Source of the DNA: Rhodoferax sp.
Lineage (GTDB): Bacteria; Pseudomonadota; Gammaproteobacteria; Burkholderiales; Burkholderiaceae_C
DNA length: 7,814 nt
NCBI GenBank assembly: GCA_028292305.1
Contig: JAQGMQ010000841.1
Span: forward strand, 1 to 7,814
Direction: 5' to 3'
How positions within the stretch are numbered: position 1 is the first letter of the stretch; each line of letters opens with the position of its first letter. The notes under the pieces were generated by a model. It was not told the origin of the DNA, ran no database searches, and saw nothing but the letters and a program-made list of their open reading frames with translations. The translations under genes and the position numbers were made by a program. Below are positions 1 through 5,941 of the stretch, in pieces.

Positions 1-416
1 TGGCTGCGCGCAAGGCCGCAACGGTGCTCGCGGGCCTGGGCTGGCCGCAGGCGCGTACCGAGGCAGTAGCCCATGCCATCGAGGCGCACAGCTACAGCGC
101 GGGCATGGCGCCGCGCACTGTAGAAGCACGCATCCTGCAAGATGCGGACCAGCTCGATGCCATCGGCCTTATCGGGGCGGCACGCTGCTTCTCTGTGGGC
201 GGACGGCTGGGTCGCGCGCTGTACGACCCCACCGACGCGCGCGCGAAGCAGCGCCCGCTGGATGACAGCCGCTACACCATCGACCACTTCCAGACCAAGC
301 TGCTGCGCCTGGCCGAGGGATTCCAGTCCGTGGAGGGTGCGCGGCGCGCGGCGCTACGCCAGCAGCGTCTACGCGACTTTTATGAGGCCTTCCTTAGTGA
401 AGTGGAGGACGGCTGA
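1..416 (+). CDS. HD-domain phosphohydrolase, YedJ-like (3' part, truncated by window start)
   Basis: The frame is open from base 3 with no start inside the window, so about 137 C-terminal residues are seen, ending at TGA 414-416. The stretch EAHSYS followed by ILQDADQLDAIGLIGAAR, with the metal-ligand-type DAD, matches what I recall of the second half of E. coli YedJ and related HD-superfamily proteins. So does the later RPLDDSRYTIDHFQTKLLRL. These are soluble cytoplasmic metal-dependent phosphohydrolases; the substrate of this subfamily is not known to me. The first HD motif lies upstream of the window. A GTG at 24 is in frame, but coding character continues upstream of it (AARKAAT), so I do not treat it as the start. 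The gene converges with the long Hsp70 gene, the stops being only 10 bp apart. Family assignment is fairly secure; function beyond hydrolase is not. Confidence 0.85.
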   Translation, partial: AARKAATVLAGLGWPQARTEAVAHAIEAHSYSAGMAPRTVEARILQDADQLDAIGLIGAARCFSVGGRLGRALYDPTDARAKQRPLDDSRYTIDHFQTKLLRLAEGFQSVEGARRAALRQQRLRDFYEAFLSEVEDG

Positions 417-424
417 CCCCTCCA
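403..424. terminator. Possible weak bidirectional terminator between convergent genes
   Basis: TGGAGG at 403-408 and CCTCCA at 419-424 form a 6-bp inverted repeat around a 10-nt loop that includes the HD gene stop codon. It spans essentially all of the gap between the convergent HD and Hsp70 genes. There is no T tract on either strand, so an intrinsic terminator is not convincing. It may be a transcription-slowing hairpin or chance. Confidence 0.25.
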
Positions 425-426
425 GC

Positions 427-3210
427 TCACCCACGCAACAACACCAGCCCAGGCGGCAGTGCCTCCCCAAACACCCGCTGCTGATCAGCTTCATCCAGCA
501 CCCTCACTTCGCGCACCATCGCCGCCCACGCTGGCGCGGCATGAGCGGCGTGCAGCTCCCCAGCAATCCGCAGGCGCAGGTCTTCCGGCAGGTCACGCGC
601 GCGGTCGCCCGTGGCCCGCGCGATCTGGGCCACGGCGAAGGCGGCGGCCTCAACGCGGGCCCAGTCCGGCGCGATGCTGGCGATCTGCGCGAGCCATTCC
701 TGCGCGGTGGCGGGTGGCAGCACATGGTGCAGGCTGGCGTACAGCGGCTGGCGCGCACCCAGGCGGCCGAGGGCCCACCAGAGTTCGGCCGTGGCGCCCC
801 GCTCCAGCCGCTGCAGCAGCCAGCGGCCGAACTGCATCTTGTCGGCCGGCTCGATGCGCTCGAACGAGGCCGCCATGCGCAGCAATTCATCGAGCGCCCG
901 CATGGGCGGACCCTCGGGCGCGGCGATGTCGGTGCCGCCGGGCGGCTGCAGGTAATAGGCGATGACGTCGAAGACCATCTGCTGCTGCTCGGCGTCCACG
1001 CCGCCCGCAATGCGGCGCCACAGCGTCCACCACTCCGACCACTGCTGGCTGTCTTCGCTGTGCGCGATGCCGGGGCCGAAAAGCTGCCACATCTGTTCCA
1101 TGCGCCAGCTGTCGAGCGGATCGCCGAAGCCCGGCCGCAGCGTGAAGCCGGCCAGGTTGAACCAGGTGCGCTCGTGTTGTGCCGAGCGGCGCCGGCGCCT
1201 GGCGCCTTGCAGCAGTGCGCCGAACAGGGTGCGCAGCAATGCGGCAGGCCAGGTGGCGCGGTCGCCGAGCAGGCGTTCCAGCGTGGCGCGCAGTTGGCGG
1301 ATTTCCTTGGTGTCCACGCCTTGCTTCTTGTCACCGTAGGCGCGGGCGATGGCGGCCAGCGCCTCGGGCAGGCGCGGATGGGCGGCAACGGGTGACTCGG
1401 TATCTGGCTTGGCTGCACCGCCGCGCAGCTGGAATTCGAGTTTCCAGCGCTGGTGCGGCGCGTCGGTCACATCGACGGCCGTGCAGTACATCTCCAGCGT
1501 GCCGACTTCGGTGATCCGGGCATCGAGCCGCACTTGCACCTCGCTGGCCGCGCCAGCCTTGGGCTCCAACACGGCGGTGAGGGGTGGCAGGCGCTGCAGG
1601 CCGTCGTGCAGCGCTACCAGTTCGCCGGCGTGGTGCCGCAGGTCGACGGCACTCGTGACCAGGTTGAAGTGCACCGGGCGGCCCAGGCGCAGGCTGAAGC
1701 GCTGAACTTCCAAACGCACAGCCTCGCCTTCGGACGTGCCACGCGGCAGTACGCAGACGCTTTGGCCGTCCTCGAGGACCAGATAGTAGGCCCGCGCGGC
1801 GCCGCTTCGGATGCGTGGCGCGTTGCCGGCGCGGGCCATGGCGTAGGCGACCGCGCCGCGCGCGACGGCGGCGTCGAGTCGGGGCGCATCCAGCAGGCGC
1901 ATCGGTGGGGCCCCTGCAGGTTGCCAGGTGCGCAGCGTGGTCAGCAGGCGCTCACGCAGCGCCGGGGCATGGAACACGCCGCCGTTGAGCAGCACCGTGT
2001 CGGGCAGGTCGCCGCCCTGGCGCTGCAGGAAGGCTGCAACGTGGCGCGTGATGGCGGCATCACTGGCATAGGGCAGGCCGAACTCGACCAGGGCGCCACG
2101 AGCGCGCTGGGGCTGGGCGTCGGCCGACACCTGCGGGAAGAAGCCTTCGACCAGCAGTTGGTCGACGTCGGCCCGCGTGAGGACCGCCGAACGCGCACCG
2201 CCGATCAGTCGGCTGCCGCTGCCCTGGAGCGTGACCGTGACGTCGGCTGGTCCGTCCGGCGCCAGCAGGCGCTCCTTGGCGCTGCGGCAACGTTGGGTGA
2301 GTTGCGCCAGCTGGATTGCACTGAGTCGCTGCCCCGGATGGCCCGGCGGCCCGCCCGACAGCCGCGGTTCGATCCAGCGTGCGAGCGCGAGGTCCATGTT
2401 GTCACCGCCCAGCACCAGGTGGTCGCCCACGCCCGTGCGCTCGAGCTGTGGCTGGCCCGTGGCGTCCAGCGTGACGTCGATCAGCGTGAGGTCGGTGGTG
2501 CCGCCGCCCACGTCGACCACGAGCAGGCGCCGCGTGTCGGCCAGCTGGCGTGCCAGGTCGGCACGGTGGGCGAACACCCAGTCGTAGAACGCGGCTTGCG
2601 GCTCTTCGATCAGATGCACCGCGCCAAGCCCGGCCAGCGCGGCAGCCTGCAAGGTCAACTGGCGCGCGCCTTCGTCGAACGAGGCCGGCACGGTGAGCAC
2701 GGTGGCTTGCCGCGCGAGCGGCGCCTCGGGGTGGGCCGCGTCCCAGGCGCGGCGCAGGTGGCGCAGGTAGCTCGCGCTGGCCTCCAGCGGCGAGACCTTG
2801 GGCACCTCGTCCGGTGCGCCCCAGGGCAGGATGGCGGCGGTGCGGTCGACCGCGGGGTGCGACAGCCAGCTCTTGGCGCTGGCCACCAGCCGGCCTGGCG
2901 TCTGCTGTCCCAACTCACGTGCGAAAGCGCCGAGGATGGCCGGCTCGTCCGACGGCCATGGCAAGGGCAGGTCGGCTGCAGCCAGCGCGCCTTCGGCCGC
3001 ATGGAAACGCAGCGAAGGCAGCAAGGGCCGCGGTGCGACCTCGCCCGCCGCAATGCTCTGCGGGATCGCGAAGACCTGGATGTCACCGGCACCGACGGGC
3101 GCGAACGCCAGCACGGTGTGGGTCGTCCCCAGGTCGATGCCGATGTGGAAGGCGGCTGGCATCACGGGCAGCACGGGCATCACGGACCTCACGGGCACCA
3201 CCGACATCAC
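427..3210 (-). CDS. Hsp70-family ATPase with C-terminal DUF3731 extension
   Basis: This is a second, long Hsp70-like protein, 927 aa from GTG 3210 or 926 aa from the adjacent ATG 3207. ATPase-core motifs are visible: phosphate-1 IDLGTTHT (25-32), SAKSW with the Lys in the DnaK K70 position (111-115), PASFD (175-179), EEPQAA in place of the DnaK NEPTAA (202-207), phosphate-2 DVGGGTTD (233-240), SAKERL (310-315) and the adenosine-side LLNGGVF (407-413). Residues about 490-597 form a short beta-rich region ending ITEVGTLE...WKLEFQLRG, shared with the upstream Hsp70. From about 612 to the end is an extra domain of roughly 300 residues that I recognise as DUF3731, rich in Trp and Arg. No DnaK-like lid or EEVD-type tail is seen. 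The catalytic residues look intact, so ATPase activity is expected; clients are unknown. It lacks a signal peptide and is probably cytoplasmic. Start choice is uncertain: a 9-bp repeat encodes residues 3-17, and ATG codons at 3180 and 3162 (M11, M17) are also possible. It overlaps the stop of the preceding Hsp70 gene, suggesting translational coupling. Confidence 0.9.
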   Translation of the reverse strand: MMSVVPVRSVMPVLPVMPAAFHIGIDLGTTHTVLAFAPVGAGDIQVFAIPQSIAAGEVAPRPLLPSLRFHAAEGALAAADLPLPWPSDEPAILGAFARELGQQTPGRLVASAKSWLSHPAVDRTAAILPWGAPDEVPKVSPLEASASYLRHLRRAWDAAHPEAPLARQATVLTVPASFDEGARQLTLQAAALAGLGAVHLIEEPQAAFYDWVFAHRADLARQLADTRRLLVVDVGGGTTDLTLIDVTLDATGQPQLERTGVGDHLVLGGDNMDLALARWIEPRLSGGPPGHPGQRLSAIQLAQLTQRCRSAKERLLAPDGPADVTVTLQGSGSRLIGGARSAVLTRADVDQLLVEGFFPQVSADAQPQRARGALVEFGLPYASDAAITRHVAAFLQRQGGDLPDTVLLNGGVFHAPALRERLLTTLRTWQPAGAPPMRLLDAPRLDAAVARGAVAYAMARAGNAPRIRSGAARAYYLVLEDGQSVCVLPRGTSEGEAVRLEVQRFSLRLGRPVHFNLVTSAVDLRHHAGELVALHDGLQRLPPLTAVLEPKAGAASEVQVRLDARITEVGTLEMYCTAVDVTDAPHQRWKLEFQLRGGAAKPDTESPVAAHPRLPEALAAIARAYGDKKQGVDTKEIRQLRATLERLLGDRATWPAALLRTLFGALLQGARRRRRSAQHERTWFNLAGFTLRPGFGDPLDSWRMEQMWQLFGPGIAHSEDSQQWSEWWTLWRRIAGGVDAEQQQMVFDVIAYYLQPPGGTDIAAPEGPPMRALDELLRMAASFERIEPADKMQFGRWLLQRLERGATAELWWALGRLGARQPLYASLHHVLPPATAQEWLAQIASIAPDWARVEAAAFAVAQIARATGDRARDLPEDLRLRIAGELHAAHAAPAWAAMVREVRVLDEADQQRVFGEALPPGLVLLRG
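3160..3204 (-). repeat. Five 9-bp tandem units at the start of the DUF3731-Hsp70 gene
   Basis: Read on the minus strand from 3204: TCGGTGGTG, CCCGTGAGG, TCCGTGATG, CCCGTGCTG, CCCGTGATG. The units keep the reading frame and encode repeating (S/P)-V-x triplets just before the Hsp70 core (HIGIDLGTT). Every unit contains an in-frame GTG and two end in ATG, so the tract carries several potential start codons. It is degenerate, so it may be an old slippage product rather than an actively variable tract. Confidence 0.75.
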
Positions 3211-5033
3211 GCGTCGCGGACGTCGAACTCCACCTTCCAGTGCGCGCCGCCGGTTGCACCTTCACCCGCATGCGCCAGCAGCTCCAACGTGCCGATCTCG
3301 GTCACACGCGCGCGAAGCTGCACGGGCACGACCTCGCCCGCGGCACGGCCGTCGGCCGGCAGCGTGACCTCGATCTGCGCCAGTTCCTGCAGTTCCTCGG
3401 GCGACCAGAAGTCCAGCAGCGTGCCGGGCTGGTCGTCGCGCCGCACGGACGAGGCAAAGAAGCGGAAGCGCACCGATTCGCCCACCACCAGGCCCAGTTG
3501 CTGCGGCGGCAGCGGCGCCTCCGAGCCTTCCTCCATGCCGAAGGGCGCCACGCACAGCGCCTGCACGGGCGGCTCCAGTCCCGGCACGGCCGGCATGCTC
3601 GACTCGATGCCCACATAGTAGGCCTGGGCCGTGCCACCGCGGATGCGGATGCCCTGACCCAGGCGCACCTGGCCGTAATAGGCCGCGCCGCGCGCCACGG
3701 CGTGGTCCATGTCGGCGCCTTGCAGCAGCCGCGCGGCGGGCGCGCCGTCGGCGGCCAGCCAGGCGTTCAACGTGGACAGCACGCGTTCGCCCAGCAGTTC
3801 GGACGTGAACACGCCGCCGTTGAACAGCACGGCAGTGGGATGCAGGAAGCTTGCGCCTTCGGGCTGGGCAAAGCCGGCCAGTTGCGCCGTGGCGCCAAGC
3901 TGGCGGCCCAGCAGCGCGGCCAGGTGGCGCGTCACGGCGGCATCCTGCGCATAGGGCAGGCCGATCTGCGTCAGACCGGCGCGCGGGCGGCTGATGGGCC
4001 GGGCGCTGCTTTCCACGGCCGGGAAGAAGCCTTCGAGCAGGAGGCTGGTCAACAGCTCGCGGTTCAGCTCTGTCTTGACTGAACCGCCAATGAGCTTGGA
4101 GCCACGGCTGGGCACGACCAGCGCCACGCTTTGCAGATCGGCGTCGCTCAGCAGCTGCTCCTTGGCCAGTCGGCAGGCGTAGGTGAGGGCGCGCATCTGC
4201 CAGGGATCCAACTGCTTGCCATCAGCGGCCAGGCCGCGCGCGACGCCGTGGGCCAGCGCCAGGTCCATGTTGTCGCCCCCCAGCAGGATGTGCTCGCCTA
4301 CGGCCACGCGGTTCAGTTGCAGGTTGCCCGCGTCCTCGGTCACGGTGATGAGCGAGAAGTCGCTGGTGCCGCCGCCCACGTCGATGACCAGGATCACGTC
4401 GCCGACCTGCACTTGCCGGCGCCAGTCGCCGGCGCTGCCCGCGATCCAGCTGTACAGCGCGGCCTGAGGTTCCTCCAGCAGCGTGATGCCCTGGTAGCCG
4501 GCGGCCCGGGCGGCCTCGGCCGTCAGTTCGCGTGCGGCCGGATCGAATGAGGCAGGAATCGTTACCGTGACGGCCTGCTGGTCGAACGGCGCCTCGGGAT
4601 GGCGGTGGTTCCACGCGTCGCGCAGGTGTTGCAGGTAATGCGTGCTGGCGGCCAGGGGCGAGATGCGCTCGACCTCGGCCGGTGCATCGGCTGGCAGGAT
4701 GCCGGCCCGCCGGTCCACGCCGGCATGGCCGAGCCAGCTCTTGGCGCTTGCGACCAGGCGGATCGGCGTCAGCGCCCCATGGCTGCGCGCCCATTCACCG
4801 GCGATGCGCTCGGGCGTGGCGTTCCAGGGCAGGGCCAGGTCACCGGCAGCGAACTCGCTGGCATGCGGGAGGTAGAGGAACGAGGGCAGCAGGGCGAAAT
4901 CGTGCACGGCGCCGGGGCCGCTTTGCTGTGTGATCGGCAGGATCTCGGGCGCTGCGCCGTCGGTCTGCAGGTCGACCCACGACAGGGCACTGTGCGTGGT
5001 GCCGAGGTCGATGCCGATGGCGTACTTCGTCAT
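3207..5033 (-). CDS. Hsp70-family ATPase, short form without DnaK-type lid
   Basis: A non-canonical Hsp70 of 608 aa. Motifs: phosphate-1 IDLGTTHS (8-15), SAKSW with the catalytic-type Lys (96-100), PASFD (160-164), EEPQAA (187-192), phosphate-2 DVGGGTSD (218-225), RLAKEQ (288-293) and LFNGGVF (403-409). A short beta-type region (about 505-608) ends ITEIGTLE-like...WKVEF, where DnaK would have its substrate-binding beta domain. The protein stops there, with no helical lid, and is shorter than DnaK (about 640 aa). It differs from E. coli HscC and YegD in its EEPQAA, NGGVF and GGDNMDLALA signatures, which it shares with the downstream Hsp70, so the two are paralogues. ATP binding and hydrolysis are expected; clients and co-chaperones are unknown. 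The ATG at 5033 is chosen because it is 5 residues before the conserved IGIDLGTT. Its ribosome site is weak (an AGG about 9 nt upstream). It lies 64 bp after the DUF2760 gene, and its TGA overlaps the next start as GTGATG. Confidence 0.92.
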   Translation of the reverse strand: MTKYAIGIDLGTTHSALSWVDLQTDGAAPEILPITQQSGPGAVHDFALLPSFLYLPHASEFAAGDLALPWNATPERIAGEWARSHGALTPIRLVASAKSWLGHAGVDRRAGILPADAPAEVERISPLAASTHYLQHLRDAWNHRHPEAPFDQQAVTVTIPASFDPAARELTAEAARAAGYQGITLLEEPQAALYSWIAGSAGDWRRQVQVGDVILVIDVGGGTSDFSLITVTEDAGNLQLNRVAVGEHILLGGDNMDLALAHGVARGLAADGKQLDPWQMRALTYACRLAKEQLLSDADLQSVALVVPSRGSKLIGGSVKTELNRELLTSLLLEGFFPAVESSARPISRPRAGLTQIGLPYAQDAAVTRHLAALLGRQLGATAQLAGFAQPEGASFLHPTAVLFNGGVFTSELLGERVLSTLNAWLAADGAPAARLLQGADMDHAVARGAAYYGQVRLGQGIRIRGGTAQAYYVGIESSMPAVPGLEPPVQALCVAPFGMEEGSEAPLPPQQLGLVVGESVRFRFFASSVRRDDQPGTLLDFWSPEELQELAQIEVTLPADGRAAGEVVPVQLRARVTEIGTLELLAHAGEGATGGAHWKVEFDVRDA

Positions 5034-5067
5034 AGGGAGGCCTGCGCGCTGCGCGCCGTGGTGCTCG

Positions 5068-5081
5068 CGCCCTTCAGGGCG
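5068..5081 (-). other. Small hairpin in the DUF2760-Hsp70 intercistronic gap
   Basis: The 64-bp gap (5034-5097) contains CGCCC, a 4-nt loop and GGGCG, a 5-bp GC stem. The loop is TGAA on the coding (minus) strand. There is no T run, so it is not an obvious terminator. It might mark mRNA processing or stability between the cistrons, or be chance in GC-rich DNA. No promoter is recognisable in the gap, which favours co-transcription of the three minus-strand genes. Confidence 0.25.
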
Positions 5082-5097
5082 GCCGGGCGGGGGCGGC

Positions 5098-5661
5098 TCA
5101 AAGCTCCACCTCCGCCGGTGCGATCACGCGCGTGTCGTGTTTTTCGGTCAGCGCCGGCAGCCGCACGGCCGTGACGCGCCAGCCCTTGTGCTGCAGCGTG
5201 CCCGTGAATGGCGGCTGGCCGACCACGTTGCCGGTCACGCGCACCGCCGCGGCGTCGAAGCCCGCTGGCAGCGTCAGACGGCTGCCTTCCGCTTCGGGTC
5301 GCACGGCCTCCAGGTCGAAGGTTTCCTTGAGCACCTTGCGCGCCCCGCCATGCAGCAGGCGCGCGGCGCCGCCCACCTCGGCATCGGAGTAGGCCGCAAT
5401 GTCTTCCTCCAGGAAGTCAACGAAGCGCGACTCGCGCTGCAGCAGGGCCAGCAGCTGCAGCGCGGCATCGGCGCTGGCGGTGGCGCGCACCGCCGGCGGC
5501 GCCTGCACGGGGGCGGGCGGCGGCATCTCGCTGGCCAGCGGAGCGCCGTTGCGCAGCGCCTGCACGCGCGCGGCCAGGCCCGCGTCGGCCAGCAGCGCGA
5601 AGAAGCTGCCGATGGCGATGGACAGGCGGGAGAAGAAGGGAAGGGTTTGAGATTGGGTCAT
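5098..5661 (-). CDS. DUF2760 domain-containing protein
   Basis: A 187-aa protein recognised as DUF2760 from its C-terminal two thirds: LQLLALLQRESRFVDFLEED (69-88), the AAYSDAEVGGAARLLH stretch, VVGQPPFTGTL (146-156) and the ending RVIAPAEVEL. No biochemical function is established for this family that I know of. Residues about 9-33 (FFSRLSIAIGSFFALLADAG and on) form a hydrophobic or amphipathic segment that could sit on a membrane or pack against a partner. Residues 40-63 are an Ala/Pro-rich linker, followed by the globular domain (about 65-187). I see no cleavable signal peptide. ATG 5661 is taken because the hydrophobic start resembles relatives as I recall them; no clear Shine-Dalgarno precedes it. 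It is the first gene of the minus-strand cluster, so it probably works with the two Hsp70s, as an adaptor or anchor by inference only. Confidence 0.85.
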   Translation of the reverse strand: MTQSQTLPFFSRLSIAIGSFFALLADAGLAARVQALRNGAPLASEMPPPAPVQAPPAVRATASADAALQLLALLQRESRFVDFLEEDIAAYSDAEVGGAARLLHGGARKVLKETFDLEAVRPEAEGSRLTLPAGFDAAAVRVTGNVVGQPPFTGTLQHKGWRVTAVRLPALTEKHDTRVIAPAEVEL

Positions 5662-5751
5662 GAAGTAAAGGGTCCCGGGTAATGGGGCCCGGTAGAGTCG
5701 GAACGGGCGGTGGACCGGTCAGAGGCCGGGCCGCGCAGTCGCTATTGTCTT

Positions 5752-5779
5752 CAATGTGGGAAAGCACCCGGTAAACAAG
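5752..5779 (-). promoter_or_regulatory. Candidate sigma-32 (heat-shock) promoter for the DUF2760-Hsp70 cluster
   Basis: On the minus strand, CTTGTT (5779-5774) is followed by a 14-nt spacer and CCACATTG (5759-5752). The E. coli sigma-32 consensus is CTTGAA, a 13-17 nt spacer, then CCCCATNT; dnaK P1 as I recall it also has a 14-nt spacer. The -35 element matches 4 of 6 and the -10 element 6 of 8 when compared with CCCCATTT. Transcription would start near 5744, giving a leader of about 80 nt before the DUF2760 ATG. A heat-shock promoter fits the Hsp70 content, but the match is imperfect and was found by eye. Confidence 0.35.
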
Positions 5780-5928
5780 AGAATCCGCGATCTGCTGCAG
5801 GGAAGGAGGCGAATGCCGCGTGGGGTACGGCGGTATTTTATTTTGAAGCAGAACGCACCCGACATCACCCGGCGCGATCAACGGGCGACCGTAAGATACC
5901 GGACGATCGGGCCCTGCTCCGCAAAGAG

Positions 5929-5940
5929 GGACAATTGTCC
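5929..5940. promoter_or_regulatory. Perfect 12-bp palindrome abutting the MFS start codon (candidate operator)
   Basis: GGACAATTGTCC is identical on both strands and ends one base before GTG 5942. It overlaps the only plausible Shine-Dalgarno, AGAGGG at 5925-5930. A regulator bound here would cover the ribosome site and probably the early transcribed region of the exporter gene. No regulator gene is in the window and I cannot assign the site to a family. Confidence 0.4.
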
Positions 5941-5941
5941 T

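Larger units (their letters stand above)
5662..5941. other. Divergent intergenic region between the Hsp70 cluster and the MFS gene
   Basis: This 280-bp stretch separates two divergent transcription units and should hold both promoters. Its codons in the MFS frame (TTT ATT TTG, GTA AGA, AGG, AAT TGT CCT) are unlike the G/C-ending codons after 5942, so I regard it as non-coding even though that frame is open. It contains an A/T-rich block at 5834-5846, unusual against the surrounding GC. It has a minus-strand TAAAAT (5840-5835) resembling a -10 box, but no matching -35. A CCGGG/CCCGG hairpin (5675-5679 with 5688-5692) would lie in the DUF2760 leader. No small RNA or tRNA is recognised. Confidence 0.7.

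Noticed and set aside
142..1395. A 417-codon plus-strand open frame crossing the HD gene end and the Hsp70 C-terminus
   Set aside because: It spans two real genes in a different frame and has no recognisable domain; stop-poor GC-rich sequence explains it.
1453..3618. A 721-codon plus-strand open frame opposite the two Hsp70 genes
   Set aside because: It lies wholly antisense to genes with clear Hsp70 motifs on the minus strand. Its Arg/Gln/His/Gly-rich, low-complexity translation is typical of shadows in GC-rich DNA.
2814..4082. A 422-codon plus-strand open frame opposite the Hsp70 junction
   Set aside because: It is antisense to both Hsp70 genes, with Arg/Ala/Gln-rich composition and no motifs.
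5744..5755. ATTG-4 nt-CAAT inverted repeat as an operator
   Set aside because: A 4-bp stem is too short to call, and it overlaps the candidate heat-shock -10 element.
5834..5846. A/T-rich block as a defined sigma-70 promoter
   Set aside because: The minus-strand TAAAAT is a fair -10, but the bases 16-19 bp upstream do not resemble TTGACA, so it is noted only within the intergenic entry.
5892..5897. TAAGAT as a -10 box for the MFS gene
   Set aside because: Only 4 of 6 positions match, and no -35-like hexamer lies 16-18 bp upstream.
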